DNA from: Paenibacillus puerhi
GTDB lineage: Bacteria; Bacillota; Bacilli; Paenibacillales; NBRC-103111
Assembly (NCBI RefSeq): GCF_009846885.1
Contig: NZ_WUWM01000002.1
Location: 327,297 to 391,296 of the forward strand
Direction: 5' to 3'
Length of the DNA: 64,000 nt
Shown here: positions 27,345 through 37,118 of the stretch, piece after piece
Layout: each line of letters opens with the position of its first letter
How positions within the stretch are numbered: the stretch's first letter is position 1
Notes under the pieces: generated by a model
What the model was told of the DNA's origin: nothing
Seen by the model: the letters and a program-made list of their open reading frames with translations, nothing else
Databases searched by the model: none
Program-made: the position numbers and the translations under genes

Positions 27345-29141
27345 CTAGTGAATAAGGGGCATGTCGATCTTAAAGGTCGTACCCACCCCTACTTCGCTTT
27401 CCACCCGTATGGAGCCCTTGTGAAGGTCGATCAGATGTTTGACAATCGAAAGCCCTAGCCCCGTTCCGCCGGAAACCCGGGAACGCGCTTTGTCTACGCG
27501 ATAGAAGCGCTCAAAGATACGCGGGATGTCCTTCTTGGGGATACCGATACCGGTGTCGTTGATCGTGAAGCGCACCTGATCAGCCTCCGCAAGACCGGTC
27601 AAGCTCGGGACATGCTGGACGCTTATGCTGACCTGGCCGCCTTCCGGCGTATAGTTGATCCCGTTGGACAGCAGATTGATCAAAATTTGCCTCAAGCGAT
27701 CCTCGTCCGCCTCCATATACAGATCCCCCGGCACCTCCATCGTCATCTTGATGTCCTTGGCCGAAGCCTGCGCGTTCAGCACGTTGATACAATTATGGAC
27801 AAAGGGTGCCAGATGGATAGGCGAGAATTGCAGCGGAATGCGCTTCGACTCAATTTTGGACAGCTCGAGAATATCGCCGATCAACCGGTTGAGGCGCTCG
27901 CTCTCATCAAAGATAATTTGGAGAAACGACCGGGCGGTCTCTTTATCGTTAAGCGCTCCAGCCAGCAGCGTTTCCGCGAATCCTTTGACGGCGGCGATAG
28001 GCGTCTTCAGCTCATGCGATACATTGGCTACGAATTCGCTGCGCATCCGCTCCAGACGCCTTACCGCCGTAATGTCATGAAGCACGATAAGCAGCCCCGA
28101 CCAGTCCTGTCCCTGCTGCGAGATCGGGTTCAGGTTGATCTCCAGGATGCGCTCGGATGGGAAATAGAATACCATTTCGTCTCGGATATGCTCCCTTGAC
28201 TCGATACATTCCTGAATCAACTGCGTAAATTCATATTGCTGTTTCGCCTGATCGAATCGCTTACCAAGAAGCTCCATCGACGAGAAGCCGAGTATCTCTT
28301 CGGCCGACCGGTTCAGCAGCACAATCTTGCCTTCACGGTCTATCATCACGACGCCGCTAATCATATTCTCGAGCACGCTCTTCAGCCGGCTCTCGTCCTC
28401 CAGAATCCGCTCCATCTGGAGCTGCAGACTGTCGGCCATCCGGTTGATCGCTGTGCCAAGCTGACCGATCTCGTCCTTCTTGTTAACCGTTACCCGATAC
28501 TTATAATTCATATCCGTGATCTGCTGTGCTACACTCGTAATCAGTTCGATCGGGCGCGTTATATTGAATGCAACCCGGTAGCTGATCAAGGCCGCTAAAG
28601 CAAAGACGGCAGCCAATCCTCCGAGCAGTACAAACCATACATTGCGGATGGAATTATCAATTTCGGTGAGACTCATGGACAAGCGCAAGAAGCCGACCGT
28701 TTCTCCCCCAGACGGCACGGGCAGGGCCACATACAGCAAGTTCTTGCCGACGGAATCGCTGTAACGGGTCGCATACCCTATACCGTCGCGCGCAGCCTCG
28801 ATAATCTCTTCCCGATTCGCATGAGACTCCAGCTCGGACGCCTTGCGGTCGGAGTCTCCAAGCACCTTGCCGTCCGCCTGGAGAAACGTCACTCTCGCAT
28901 CCGCAGACTTCTTCAGAAGCTCGGCCTGCTTCGTATAGAACTCCAGCTTCTCCTCCTCGGTCCCCGTCTGCTGCATGTTGACCGTCGTCATGATAATGCG
29001 AAGCTCGCGTTCCATGTTCAGCTTTAACGATTCGATGTACGAATTTCTGAGCATGCTGGCCATGAATATGCCTACAGCCAACACGGATGCGCCTATCAAG
29101 GCCATAAAAATAAGAGTAAGACGCGCGCGAAACATATTCAT
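27345..29141 (-). CDS. phoR: Phosphate-sensing histidine kinase PhoR
   Basis: A protein of 598 residues. There are two membrane segments (about 6-28 and 165-190) around an extracellular sensor region. They are followed by a HAMP domain (ITRPIELITSVAQQI), a PAS domain (MISGVVMIDREGKI...), the HisKA box VANVSHELKTPIAAVKGF and an ATPase domain ending GTGLGLSIVKHL. This is the PhoR arrangement of Bacillus. The gene precedes phoP by 83 bp, so the usual order regulator-kinase is reversed. A GGAGGG site lies 11 bases before the ATG. Confidence 0.93.
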   Translation of the reverse strand: MNMFRARLTLIFMALIGASVLAVGIFMASMLRNSYIESLKLNMERELRIIMTTVNMQQTGTEEEKLEFYTKQAELLKKSADARVTFLQADGKVLGDSDRKASELESHANREEIIEAARDGIGYATRYSDSVGKNLLYVALPVPSGGETVGFLRLSMSLTEIDNSIRNVWFVLLGGLAAVFALAALISYRVAFNITRPIELITSVAQQITDMNYKYRVTVNKKDEIGQLGTAINRMADSLQLQMERILEDESRLKSVLENMISGVVMIDREGKIVLLNRSAEEILGFSSMELLGKRFDQAKQQYEFTQLIQECIESREHIRDEMVFYFPSERILEINLNPISQQGQDWSGLLIVLHDITAVRRLERMRSEFVANVSHELKTPIAAVKGFAETLLAGALNDKETARSFLQIIFDESERLNRLIGDILELSKIESKRIPLQFSPIHLAPFVHNCINVLNAQASAKDIKMTMEVPGDLYMEADEDRLRQILINLLSNGINYTPEGGQVSISVQHVPSLTGLAEADQVRFTINDTGIGIPKKDIPRIFERFYRVDKARSRVSGGTGLGLSIVKHLIDLHKGSIRVESEVGVGTTFKIDMPLIH

Positions 29142-29203
29142 CGTGTAGGGGTCCCTCCATGCCGGTTAGCTTGCTTAGCTTGTCAGCAAGAAATAAATTT
29201 TAC

Positions 29204-30199
29204 TCAATATCGTACCTGTTCGGCAGAGGGAATGCCAGTTATTTTTTTGTAAAGATCCGACCGCATGAATGCTTTCATGAAAGCATTATTCAGCGTGGCG
29301 AACGGCTGCTGGATCAGAATAGCAAGCACGACCGGCACAGCGGTCAGCGGGCTGAAGTAGGACAGCGCAAGAACAAGCCCGAGCGAAATATTGCGCATTC
29401 CGGAACTGAACGTAACCGCGATCATCAAATCCGGTCTTCTCGTCCATAAGGATCCAGCAAAGCCGATCAGGTAGCAAAGGCTCACGAGCAGCACGACCAA
29501 GGGCACAACAACGACCATGTCGCGCTTCAGCTCCACCATATAAGGGGCGATCGCCGCGGCATTGATCATAATCACCGTACATAAAGCGACCTTGGAGGTC
29601 GGTCCGCAGACGGGAGCCGACCATGCCTTGAAGCGGTACCTCGACAGCTCGTTGACGAGCACCCCAAGTATCGTCGGCGCCACCACGATAAGCAGCAAAT
29701 CCGCAAGCATCCCCATATGATCCAGCTCGATCGAGGTGCCGAACATTGTCTCCAGGGCAAGCGGGATCACGAACGGACTTAAAGCCGTATCGATGACGAT
29801 CATCGCCAGTGTGAAGGGCACATGTCCCTTCGATAGCGATACCCAGATGACCGAGGACACCCCAAGTGGAATAACGGCGAACAACACGAAGCCTACGACA
29901 TAAGGAGAGTCGGCTCCGAACACCCAGGCACCGATGCCGTAAGCGATCAGCGGCGCAACAATATGGGTCAGGGAGAAAGTCAGGAGCATCGCACTCGGCA
30001 TTCGAAACGCATCTCGGATCGAATTCACGCTGCAGCCTGAGGCCATGACAAACGTCAAATAAGCGAACAGCCACGGAATAGCGTTGACGCCCGACTTAAA
30101 CTGTTCAGAAAGAAGAAACCCGAGTATCAGAGATACCGGGGTCAGAAGAAATAAATATTTTTCAAGCAGCCCGTTGAGACGGTTCCCATTCTCTCTCAT
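29204..30199 (-). CDS. Bile acid:sodium symporter (BASS/SBF) family transporter
   Basis: A protein of 331 residues with about ten membrane helices and the two half-repeats typical of the BASS fold. The crossing segments are GCSVNSIRDAFRMPSAM, VIPLGVSSVIWVSLSKG and SSGMRNISLGLVLALSYF. Bacterial members move organic anions such as pantoate, pyruvate-like acids or bile acids with sodium. It starts 12 bp after the fumarase stop, so they may be co-transcribed, and a carboxylate substrate would fit. That is inference. Confidence 0.88.
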   Translation of the reverse strand: MRENGNRLNGLLEKYLFLLTPVSLILGFLLSEQFKSGVNAIPWLFAYLTFVMASGCSVNSIRDAFRMPSAMLLTFSLTHIVAPLIAYGIGAWVFGADSPYVVGFVLFAVIPLGVSSVIWVSLSKGHVPFTLAMIVIDTALSPFVIPLALETMFGTSIELDHMGMLADLLLIVVAPTILGVLVNELSRYRFKAWSAPVCGPTSKVALCTVIMINAAAIAPYMVELKRDMVVVVPLVVLLVSLCYLIGFAGSLWTRRPDLMIAVTFSSGMRNISLGLVLALSYFSPLTAVPVVLAILIQQPFATLNNAFMKAFMRSDLYKKITGIPSAEQVRY

Positions 30200-30211
30200 A
30201 GGATCCCGCCG

Positions 30212-31753
30212 TTATACGAAAACCGGTTCTTTAAATTGCTCAAGCTTCGTCCGGGAGTCGTGCTCGACCTCGGCATGGAGGCTGTTGCCATGCGAGTCCA
30301 TGGTGACGATCGCTGCGAAACCTTCGGTTTGCAAATGCCACATCGCTTCCGGAATGCCGAACTCCAGGAAATCGACGCCTTCTACCTTTTTGAAGCATTC
30401 GGCATAATACTGCGCTGCCCCGCCGATGGCATTCAAATAAACGCCTCCATGCTCTTGCAGAGCCTTGAGCGTTTTGGCGCCCATGCCGCCCTTGCCAATC
30501 ACCGCGCGGATGCCGAATTTCTTAATAATATCTCCCTGATAAGGCTCTTCCCGGATGCTCGTCGTCGGTCCGGCCGCCTTGACCACCCAGTTGCCATCGC
30601 CGTCTTTGGCCATGACAGGGCCGCAATGATAGATCGCCGCGCCATTCAGGTCGACCGGCGAATCATGGTCCATCAAGTACTTGTGAAGCGCATCCCGGCC
30701 GGTATACATCGGACCGTTGATGATGACGACATCACCGACGCGCAGTGAACGAATCTGCTCCTCGGAGATCGGCGTCTGCAGCACAATCTCGCGGCGTTCT
30801 CCGCTGTCTGCCGCTGCGACCTCGGAGGGCTCGTCCTTCTGCATCGGCAGCTCGGTGCCCCGGCGATACACCCACTCCGTTATTTCCCCGGTCCCTGCGT
30901 CGATCAGCACGCCCTGGCGGCGAAACGCCCAGCAGTTGTAAGCCACCGAGACAAAGAAGCTGGCCGGCAAGCGGTTCATAACGCCTACCTTACAGCCCAG
31001 CAGGGAAACTTGTCCGCCGAAGCCCATCGTGCCGATGCCGAGCTTGTTGGCATTCTCCATCACATAATCTTCAAGCTTGCGCAGCTCCTCGTTCGGGTTT
31101 ACATCATCCACAGTACGGAACAGCTGATGCTTGGCAAGCTCGTACCCGGTTGTCCGGTCGCCGCCGATACCGACGCCGATGAAACCCGCGCTACAGCCCT
31201 GGCCTTGCGCCTGGTACACCGCATGCAGGATGCATTTGCGGATACCGTCGAGATCGCGGCCTGCCTTGCCGAGGCCTTCCAGCTCTGTAGGCAGACTATA
31301 CTGGATGTTCTTGTTCTCGCAGCCGCCACCCTTCAGGATCAGGCTTGCTTCGATCTCAGGACGCTCCCATTGCTCGAAATGAATAACCGGAGTACCCGGC
31401 CCGATATTGTCTCCGCTATTGGCTCCCGTCAGGCTGTCGACGGAATTCGTCCGCAGCTTGCTGTCCTTCGTCGCTTGGGCGACCGCCTCGATAATCGCTT
31501 TCTTCATCTCGAGCTGGTTCGCGCCTACCGGCGTACGGACGATGAACGTCGGCATGCCGGTATCCTGACAGATCGGAGATACGTTGCACTCCGCCATCCG
31601 AATATTATCGGCAATCGTAGACAGCGACAGAGCCGAACGCGTACCGGCATCCTCCTTCCGTCTTGCCTCTTGGATCGCCTCACGAACATCGGCTGGCAGG
31701 TTGGTGGAGGTTTCCACAATCAGGTTATACATGCTTTCTTGAAATTGCTTCAT
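30212..31753 (-). CDS. Class I (iron-sulfur) fumarate hydratase
   Basis: A protein of 513 residues in which the alpha and beta parts of the tartrate dehydratase/fumarase class I family are fused. The alpha part includes ECNVSPICQDTGMPTFIV, LKGGGCENKN and IGVGIGGDRTTGYELAK. The beta part includes VGDVVIINGPMYTGRDALHKYL, AAGPTTSIREEPYQG and GVDFLEFGIPEAMWHL. Several conserved Cys residues could hold a 4Fe-4S cluster. It converts fumarate to malate. Bacillus subtilis uses the unrelated class II enzyme, so this is the iron-dependent alternative, close to mdh. Confidence 0.93.
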   Translation of the reverse strand: MKQFQESMYNLIVETSTNLPADVREAIQEARRKEDAGTRSALSLSTIADNIRMAECNVSPICQDTGMPTFIVRTPVGANQLEMKKAIIEAVAQATKDSKLRTNSVDSLTGANSGDNIGPGTPVIHFEQWERPEIEASLILKGGGCENKNIQYSLPTELEGLGKAGRDLDGIRKCILHAVYQAQGQGCSAGFIGVGIGGDRTTGYELAKHQLFRTVDDVNPNEELRKLEDYVMENANKLGIGTMGFGGQVSLLGCKVGVMNRLPASFFVSVAYNCWAFRRQGVLIDAGTGEITEWVYRRGTELPMQKDEPSEVAAADSGERREIVLQTPISEEQIRSLRVGDVVIINGPMYTGRDALHKYLMDHDSPVDLNGAAIYHCGPVMAKDGDGNWVVKAAGPTTSIREEPYQGDIIKKFGIRAVIGKGGMGAKTLKALQEHGGVYLNAIGGAAQYYAECFKKVEGVDFLEFGIPEAMWHLQTEGFAAIVTMDSHGNSLHAEVEHDSRTKLEQFKEPVFV

Positions 31754-31974
31754 GATGGATGATGACTCCTTTCGGCAGCTGAACTACATAATCCTATCAT
31801 ACCATACCGCCTGACGCTCCGGCACATCCTTTTCTAGAATGAAAAACAGGCGGCAAGCGGCATCCGGGAAATGTCACGGAGGTTTTACAATTGGAGGGGC
31901 GCACGACCCCCGCGAATCGTGTATAATTCGTTCTGCGGCATGTTTCGCCATTAATCGGAGTAAGGATGATAACG

Positions 31975-32559
31975 ATGAATAGCCATTTTTTCGCCTATAT
32001 GAATAGACTAAGGTATATTGAGCGATGGAGCCTTATGCGCAATGTCATGAAGGAAAACGTCGCGGAGCACTCCTTTCAAGTCGCTGTACTCACCCATGCG
32101 CTGTGTACGATCGCCAACACCGTGTTTGACCGCGATGTGCCGACGGACCGCATCGTCTGCATGGCGCTTTTTCACGATGCTACGGAAGTGTTTACCGGCG
32201 ATATTCCGACGCCTGTCAAGCATCACAATCCCAAGATTTTGTCCAACTTCCGCGAGATCGAACAGCTGGCTGCCGAGCGTCTGCTCGATATGGTCCCTGA
32301 GCCTCTGCGACAGGTCTACGAGCCGTTGATCGATACCAAAGCAAACGGGGAGAATGGCGTCTACAAGCACTATATCAAAGCGGCCGACCAATTGGACGCC
32401 TACCTCAAATGCGTGACCGAGCTATCGGCAGGCAACCGCGAATTTGCCATCGCCAAGAAGCAGATCGAGGAATCCATGGCAGCACTCGATATGCCCGAGT
32501 TGAATTACTTCCTGGAGCATATGGCTCCAAGCTTCGAGAAGACGATCGACGAGCTGTAG
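31975..32559 (+). CDS. 5'-deoxynucleotidase YfbR-like (HD domain)
   Basis: About 194 residues beginning MNSHFFAYMNRLRYIERW, matching the N-terminus of E. coli YfbR; an ATG at 31966 is an alternative start. The HD metal motif is present: AEHSFQVA (His), LFHDATEV (His-Asp) and AADQLDAYL (Asp). YfbR removes the 5'-phosphate from deoxyribonucleoside monophosphates. It is the only plus-strand gene here, facing a convergent small membrane protein gene, with a terminator hairpin between. Confidence 0.93.
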   Translation: MNSHFFAYMNRLRYIERWSLMRNVMKENVAEHSFQVAVLTHALCTIANTVFDRDVPTDRIVCMALFHDATEVFTGDIPTPVKHHNPKILSNFREIEQLAAERLLDMVPEPLRQVYEPLIDTKANGENGVYKHYIKAADQLDAYLKCVTELSAGNREFAIAKKQIEESMAALDMPELNYFLEHMAPSFEKTIDEL

Positions 32560-32612
32560 CGACCGCGGCCGTCTCCGCAGCAGAGGCCCGCAAGCATCGC
32601 CCCAAACGAAAC

Positions 32613-32652
32613 AAGAGCCAGGATGGAGACCGGCTCCATCTGGCTCTTATTT
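32613..32652. terminator. Bidirectional terminator between yfbR-like and membrane-protein genes
   Basis: AAGAGCCAGGATGGAG pairs with CTCCATCTGGCTCTT around a 5-nt loop, followed by ATTTCAT on the plus strand and TGTTTCGTTT on the minus strand. Confidence 0.85.
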
Positions 32653-32698
32653 CATCATGTCCCTCTAGGAGCGGACATTCGGTTAGGGCAATCCCCTT

Positions 32699-33124
32699 CT
32701 AGAACAGCATCGGGAATTTCATCAAGGTAACAATCAGGAAAAATACGACACCGTTAATCAGCGCGAGTGTTTTGATCCACCCAAGCTGAGCGGCGACCAA
32801 TCCGCCTGAAGATTCGCTAACGGCCAGACGGATACGCTTGCCCATAATGCCGGTCAGCGCAGCAAGCGCCAGGAACAGCACGACGGATAGGACCATCCAA
32901 AGCACGGAATAATCGCCTTTCCCGACCATGTAGCCACCTGTCAGGAAAGCTAGGATCAGCGAGAACTGGCCTACGCGGTTGGTGGTAAACAGCACGTTCA
33001 GAAAGCCTACCTTGGACGCGCCGGATTGAAGCTTGTCCACCCGCCCGACCAGGAACGGCAGGACCAGGTATATCCCCATTAATATGGCGCTAAGTACATG
33101 AAGATAAATCAACACATTCCACAC
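32699..33124 (-). CDS. Small four-helix membrane protein of unknown function
   Basis: A protein of 141 residues with four hydrophobic segments (about 4-24, 50-68, 73-95 and 115-135). It starts at GTG with AGAGGTGG upstream. His 8 in IYLHVLSAILMGIYLVLP resembles the first helix of heme- or copper-related small membrane families, but no other ligand is obvious. I do not recognise it. It lies 175 bp after mdh, past a hairpin, and is probably transcribed separately. Confidence 0.75.
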   Translation of the reverse strand: MWNVLIYLHVLSAILMGIYLVLPFLVGRVDKLQSGASKVGFLNVLFTTNRVGQFSLILAFLTGGYMVGKGDYSVLWMVLSVVLFLALAALTGIMGKRIRLAVSESSGGLVAAQLGWIKTLALINGVVFFLIVTLMKFPMLF

Positions 33125-33247
33125 AGTGAAGCCACCTCTCTGCTATTTAATGCTATCCCCCTCAGTATAACGGAAGCGTTTGCCTGTATCAAACCAAACG
33201 TGCAAATATTGTGTGAACATGTGATAACAATCATAGACAACATACGA

Positions 33248-33279
33248 AAGCCTCCGAGCGCTTGGGCGCACGGAGGCTT
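33248..33279 (-). terminator. Hairpin downstream of mdh
   Basis: AAGCCTCCG pairs with CGGAGGCTT (9 bp) 21 bp after the mdh stop, with a weak T-containing tail on the minus strand. It is probably the end of the citZ-icd-mdh transcript. Confidence 0.65.
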
Positions 33280-33299
33280 GGAGTGGACTTGGCAGGAGC

Positions 33300-34241
33300 C
33301 TAAGCCGTTACAACTTTGATGACGTTGCGAACGGATTCTGCCGATTTGTCAAGGGCCGCTTTCTCTTCAGGAAGCAGCTCAAGCTCGAATATTTTCTCGA
33401 TCCCGTCGCCGCCAAGCAAGGTAGGCACGCCCATGAACAGGTTGTCATAGCCATACTCGCCTTGCAGCAAGGCGATCGAAGGAAGGATACGTTTCTTGTC
33501 CTTCAAAATCGCTTCTGTCATTTGAACGAGCGATGCAGCCGGAGCATAATAAGCCGAACCGTTGCCCAGCAGGTTGACGATCTCGCCGCCGCCCGTACGG
33601 GTACGCTTCACGATGGCCTCGATGCGCTCAGCCGGAATCAGCTTCTCGATCGGGATACCGCCTACGTTCGAGTAACGAACGAGCGGAACCATGTCATCCC
33701 CGTGGCCGCCTAGTACGAAACCTCGGACATCCTCAACGGATACGTTCAGCTCTTGCGCGATGAACGTACAATAGCGAGCCGTATCCAGCACCCCGGATTG
33801 ACCGATAACACGGTTTTTCGGGAAGCCGAGCGTTTGGAACGCCACGTAAGTCATCGCATCGACCGGGTTGGAGAGGATGAGGACGATCGAATGCGGGCTC
33901 GTTCTCTTGATATTCTCACAAACGGACTTCACGATACCTGCGTTCGTATTCACGAGATCGTCGCGGCTCATGCCCGGCTTGCGAGCGATCCCAGCCGTGA
34001 TGATCACAATATCCGAGTTAGCGGAATCGTCGTAACTCGACGTACCTGTGATGTTCGCGTCAAAGCCTTGAACCGGGGAAGCCTCGAGCATGTCAAGCGC
34101 TTTACCCTTGGTCGGGTTCTCCAGCTGCGGAATGTCGAGCAATACGACGTCGCCGAGTTCTTTTTGCGCCAGCATCAAAGCAGTAGTCGCGCCTGTGAAG
34201 CCCGCGCCGACAACCGTAATTTTCTTACGTTGGATAGCCAT
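33300..34241 (-). CDS. mdh: Malate dehydrogenase
   Basis: A protein of 313 residues with AGGAGGAATTTCT before the ATG. NAD-binding GAGFTGAT is at about residue 12, with substrate-binding Arg residues in [12 protein letters not shown] and the catalytic His in [11 protein letters not shown]. It is the lactate-dehydrogenase-like type common in Bacillales. It oxidises malate to oxaloacetate and is the third gene of a citZ-icd-mdh cluster. Confidence 0.97.
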   Translation of the reverse strand: MAIQRKKITVVGAGFTGATTALMLAQKELGDVVLLDIPQLENPTKGKALDMLEASPVQGFDANITGTSSYDDSANSDIVIITAGIARKPGMSRDDLVNTNAGIVKSVCENIKRTSPHSIVLILSNPVDAMTYVAFQTLGFPKNRVIGQSGVLDTARYCTFIAQELNVSVEDVRGFVLGGHGDDMVPLVRYSNVGGIPIEKLIPAERIEAIVKRTRTGGGEIVNLLGNGSAYYAPAASLVQMTEAILKDKKRILPSIALLQGEYGYDNLFMGVPTLLGGDGIEKIFELELLPEEKAALDKSAESVRNVIKVVTA

Positions 34242-34326
34242 TAGAAATTCCTCCTGGGAATGTCTTTTAGTGGGTTTGACAAAGCTTCGAGCTACAGCGA
34301 TGCGATTAAAGCTTCATGAGGGCCGC

Positions 34327-34359
34327 AGCCCGCTGCCTGCATGATCCCGGCAGCGGGCT
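34327..34359 (-). other. GC-rich hairpin between icd and mdh
   Basis: AGCCCGCTGCC pairs perfectly with GGCAGCGGGCT (11 bp, 11-nt loop). No T-run follows on the minus strand, so it is not a classic terminator. It could stabilise or process the mRNA, or lower read-through to mdh. Confidence 0.7.
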
Positions 34360-34463
34360 TGCCCTTCACGAGCAAGACGCCCCTTGCCAGGGATGTACTT
34401 AGCCGTCAGGCTTCGTTGCCGAGGCAAGCAGGGCGTGCGCTCCCCGTTAAGGGTTCGTCCAAT

Positions 34464-35759
34464 TTAGAAATTAGCGATGATCTCGTTAGCGAACTGCGAG
34501 CATTTTACTTCCGTAGCGCCTTCCATCAGGCGTGCAAAGTCATACGTAACCGTCTTGTTGTTGATAGCTGTTTCCAGACCTTTGTAGATCAGGTCAGCCG
34601 CTTCCTGCCAGCCCAGGTGTTCAAGCAGCATAACGCCGGAGAGGATAACTGAGCCAGGGTTTACTACGTCAAGGCCGGCATACTTTGGAGCCGTACCATG
34701 AGTAGCTTCGAAGATCGCGTGGCCGGTCACATAGTTGATGTTCGCGCCAGGTGCGATCCCGATACCGCCTACTTGAGCAGCCAGAGCATCAGACAGATAG
34801 TCTCCGTTCAGGTTCAGCGTAGCGATAACGTCAAAGTCAGTCGGACGCGTCAATACTTGCTGCAGCGCGATGTCGGCGATCGCATCTTTTACGATGATTT
34901 TGCCGGCGGCTTCTGCGTCTTTTTGCGCTTGGTTAGCTGCATCAGTGCCTTGCTCTTCTTTGATTTTATCGTACTGCGCCCATGTGAAGGTCTTGTCGCC
35001 GAACTCCTGCTCAGCCAGCTCGTAGCCCCAGTTTTTGAACGCACCTTCGGTGAATTTCATGATATTGCCTTTGTGGACCAGGGTAACGCTCTTGCGGTTA
35101 TGCTGGATAGCATACTCGATAGCCGCGCGCACGAGACGCTGGGAGCCTTCCTTCGAAACAGGCTTAATCCCGATACCTGAAGTTTCAGGGAAGCGGATTT
35201 TCTTAACGCCCATTTCGTTTTTAAGGAATTCCAGTACCTTCTTTACTTCGTCAGAGCCTTCTGCCCACTCGATACCCGCATAGATATCTTCTGTATTTTC
35301 ACGGAAAATAACCATATCCACGAGCTCAGGACGCTTTACAGGGGAAGGAACGCCATCGAAGTAACGGACTGGACGGGAGCATACGTACAGATCCAGCTCT
35401 TGACGAAGAGCTACGTTCAGGGAACGGATTCCGCCGCCGATAGGCGTAGTGAGCGGGCCTTTGATAGCAACGATATACTCGCGGATCGCCGTCAGCGTAT
35501 CGGCAGGCAGCCAGTTGTTATATTGATTGAAGGCCTTCTCGCCGGCAAACACTTCGTACCATGCGATTTTCTTCTCGCCCTTGTAGGCTTTCTCAACAGC
35601 TGCATCCAGCACGCGCTTGGAAGCGGCCCAGATGTCAGGACCTGTTCCATCGCCCTCGATGAAAGGGATGATCGGCTGATTGGGAACATTCAGCTTACCG
35701 TTAGTGATCGTGATGCGCTCGCCTTCAGTCGGCAGTGCATATTGCTCGAATTGTACCAT
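34464..35759 (-). CDS. icd: Isocitrate dehydrogenase (NADP+)
   Basis: A protein of 431 residues with GAGGAGGATTACATCAAC before the ATG. Visible motifs are [14 protein letters not shown], the substrate-binding region [17 protein letters not shown] followed by [11 protein letters not shown], and [16 protein letters not shown]. It is the homodimeric NADP type. It makes 2-oxoglutarate in the TCA cycle and sits between citZ and mdh, as in Bacillus. Confidence 0.97.
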   Translation of the reverse strand: MVQFEQYALPTEGERITITNGKLNVPNQPIIPFIEGDGTGPDIWAASKRVLDAAVEKAYKGEKKIAWYEVFAGEKAFNQYNNWLPADTLTAIREYIVAIKGPLTTPIGGGIRSLNVALRQELDLYVCSRPVRYFDGVPSPVKRPELVDMVIFRENTEDIYAGIEWAEGSDEVKKVLEFLKNEMGVKKIRFPETSGIGIKPVSKEGSQRLVRAAIEYAIQHNRKSVTLVHKGNIMKFTEGAFKNWGYELAEQEFGDKTFTWAQYDKIKEEQGTDAANQAQKDAEAAGKIIVKDAIADIALQQVLTRPTDFDVIATLNLNGDYLSDALAAQVGGIGIAPGANINYVTGHAIFEATHGTAPKYAGLDVVNPGSVILSGVMLLEHLGWQEAADLIYKGLETAINNKTVTYDFARLMEGATEVKCSQFANEIIANF

Positions 35760-35838
35760 GTTGATGTAATCCTCCTCGTAAAAGTAGAGTCAGCGGATGC
35801 TGACCCAAAATAATGAATCTAGAAAACATAGGGGTGCC

Positions 35839-35880
35839 GCAGCAGTCCACCCTCTCCTGGGGGATCATGCGGACTGCTGC
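35839..35880 (-). other. GC-rich hairpin between citZ and icd
   Basis: GCAGCAGTCC pairs perfectly with GGACTGCTGC (10 bp) around a 22-nt loop that itself can fold. Like the hairpin between icd and mdh, it lacks a T-run. Confidence 0.7.
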
Positions 35881-35928
35881 AGACAGCCCATGGGGGTAAA
35901 CAGTCCAAGTCTGATCATATACGACCGA

Positions 35929-37041
35929 TTAACGGTTGTCGATAGGAACGTAAGCCTGCTGGGAAGGTCCCGTATATTCGGCGCGTGGACGAATCAACCG
36001 GTTGTTCTCGTATTGCTCAAGAATATGGGCCGTCCATCCGGATGTACGGCTGATCGCGAAGATCGGCGTGAACAGGTCGCGTGGAATTTCCAGGGACGTG
36101 TACACGGAAGCCGAGTAGAAGTCGACGTTAGGCTTCAGCCCCTTCTGACCGGTTACGATTTCTTCGATTTGAATCGACATGTCGTACCAGTTCATGTTGC
36201 CGGTCAGCTTGCCAAGCTCTTGAGACATTTTTTGAAGATGCTTTGCGCGCGGATCGCCATTTTTATAAACGCGGTGGCCGAAGCCCATGATCTTGACTTT
36301 GTTTTCAAGCTTCTCGTTGATGTAGCTGGACACGTTGTCCGCTGTGCCGATCTCTTCCAGCATCGCCATCACAGCTTCGTTCGCGCCGCCATGGAGAGGG
36401 CCTTTGAGTGCGCCGATAGCGGAGGTAACGCCCGAGTAAATATCGGACAGCGTCGCCACGGTAACACGCGCTGCGAAAGTGGACGCGTTCAACTCGTGGT
36501 CGGCGTGGAGGACTAGGGCTTTGTCCAACGCTTCGACCGCGATTTTGTCCGGGTCTTTCCCCGTCAGCATATACAGGAAGTTTTCAGCGATGCTTGCGCC
36601 GGCTTTCGGAGCAATCGGCTCAAGGCCTTTGCGGATGCGGTCGAATGCGGCCACAATCGTAGGCAGTTTGGCTTGCAATTTAATCGCCTTGCGCAGGTTC
36701 GATTCCGGAGTCATGTCGTTCGCTTCGGCATCGTACAGGGCAAGACTGGAAACGGCGGTACGCAGAGCCGCCATCGTATTGACATCCTGTGGGAACAGTT
36801 TAATTTGGCTAAGCACTTCGGACGGAACGGAGGCATTGTCGCCTAATTCCTTGACCAATCCCGCGAGTTCGGAGCGATTGGGCAGCTTGCCGTACCATAA
36901 CAAATAGACAACTTCTTCGAACGTAGCGTTCTCTGCGAGGTCGTCGATGTTGATGCCGCGGTACGTAAGCACACCGTCAATAATGGAGCTAATGGAAGAC
37001 GTGGTAGCTACGATTCCTTCCAAACCTTTGGTAGCAGTCAA
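35929..37041 (-). CDS. citZ: Citrate synthase
   Basis: About 370 residues from a TTG with AAAGGAGAG upstream; the open frame continues about 130 codons further with no family similarity. Catalytic elements are VLHADHELNASTFAAR (His), GFGHRVYKNGDPRA (His) and VDFYSASVY (Asp). It condenses acetyl-CoA and oxaloacetate. It is the first gene of the TCA cluster, preceded by a sigma-A-like promoter and a CcpC-type box. Confidence 0.96.
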   Translation of the reverse strand: MTATKGLEGIVATTSSISSIIDGVLTYRGINIDDLAENATFEEVVYLLWYGKLPNRSELAGLVKELGDNASVPSEVLSQIKLFPQDVNTMAALRTAVSSLALYDAEANDMTPESNLRKAIKLQAKLPTIVAAFDRIRKGLEPIAPKAGASIAENFLYMLTGKDPDKIAVEALDKALVLHADHELNASTFAARVTVATLSDIYSGVTSAIGALKGPLHGGANEAVMAMLEEIGTADNVSSYINEKLENKVKIMGFGHRVYKNGDPRAKHLQKMSQELGKLTGNMNWYDMSIQIEEIVTGQKGLKPNVDFYSASVYTSLEIPRDLFTPIFAISRTSGWTAHILEQYENNRLIRPRAEYTGPSQQAYVPIDNR

Positions 37042-37078
37042 GATAATCTCTCCTTTTGCGTTCAAATCACATATGTCT

Positions 37079-37107
37079 ACTATAAAGGATTTACCAATCA
37101 ATGTGAA
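37079..37107 (-). promoter_or_regulatory. Sigma-A-type promoter of citZ
   Basis: On the minus strand TTCACA (37107-37102), a 17-nt spacer and TATAGT (37084-37079) lie about 40 bp upstream of the TTG start. Confidence 0.6.
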
Positions 37108-37118
37108 CAAATTTAGAC

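Noticed and set aside
29142..29203. PhoP boxes upstream of phoR
   Set aside because: No 11-bp periodic TT(A/T)ACA hexamers were found in this short gap.
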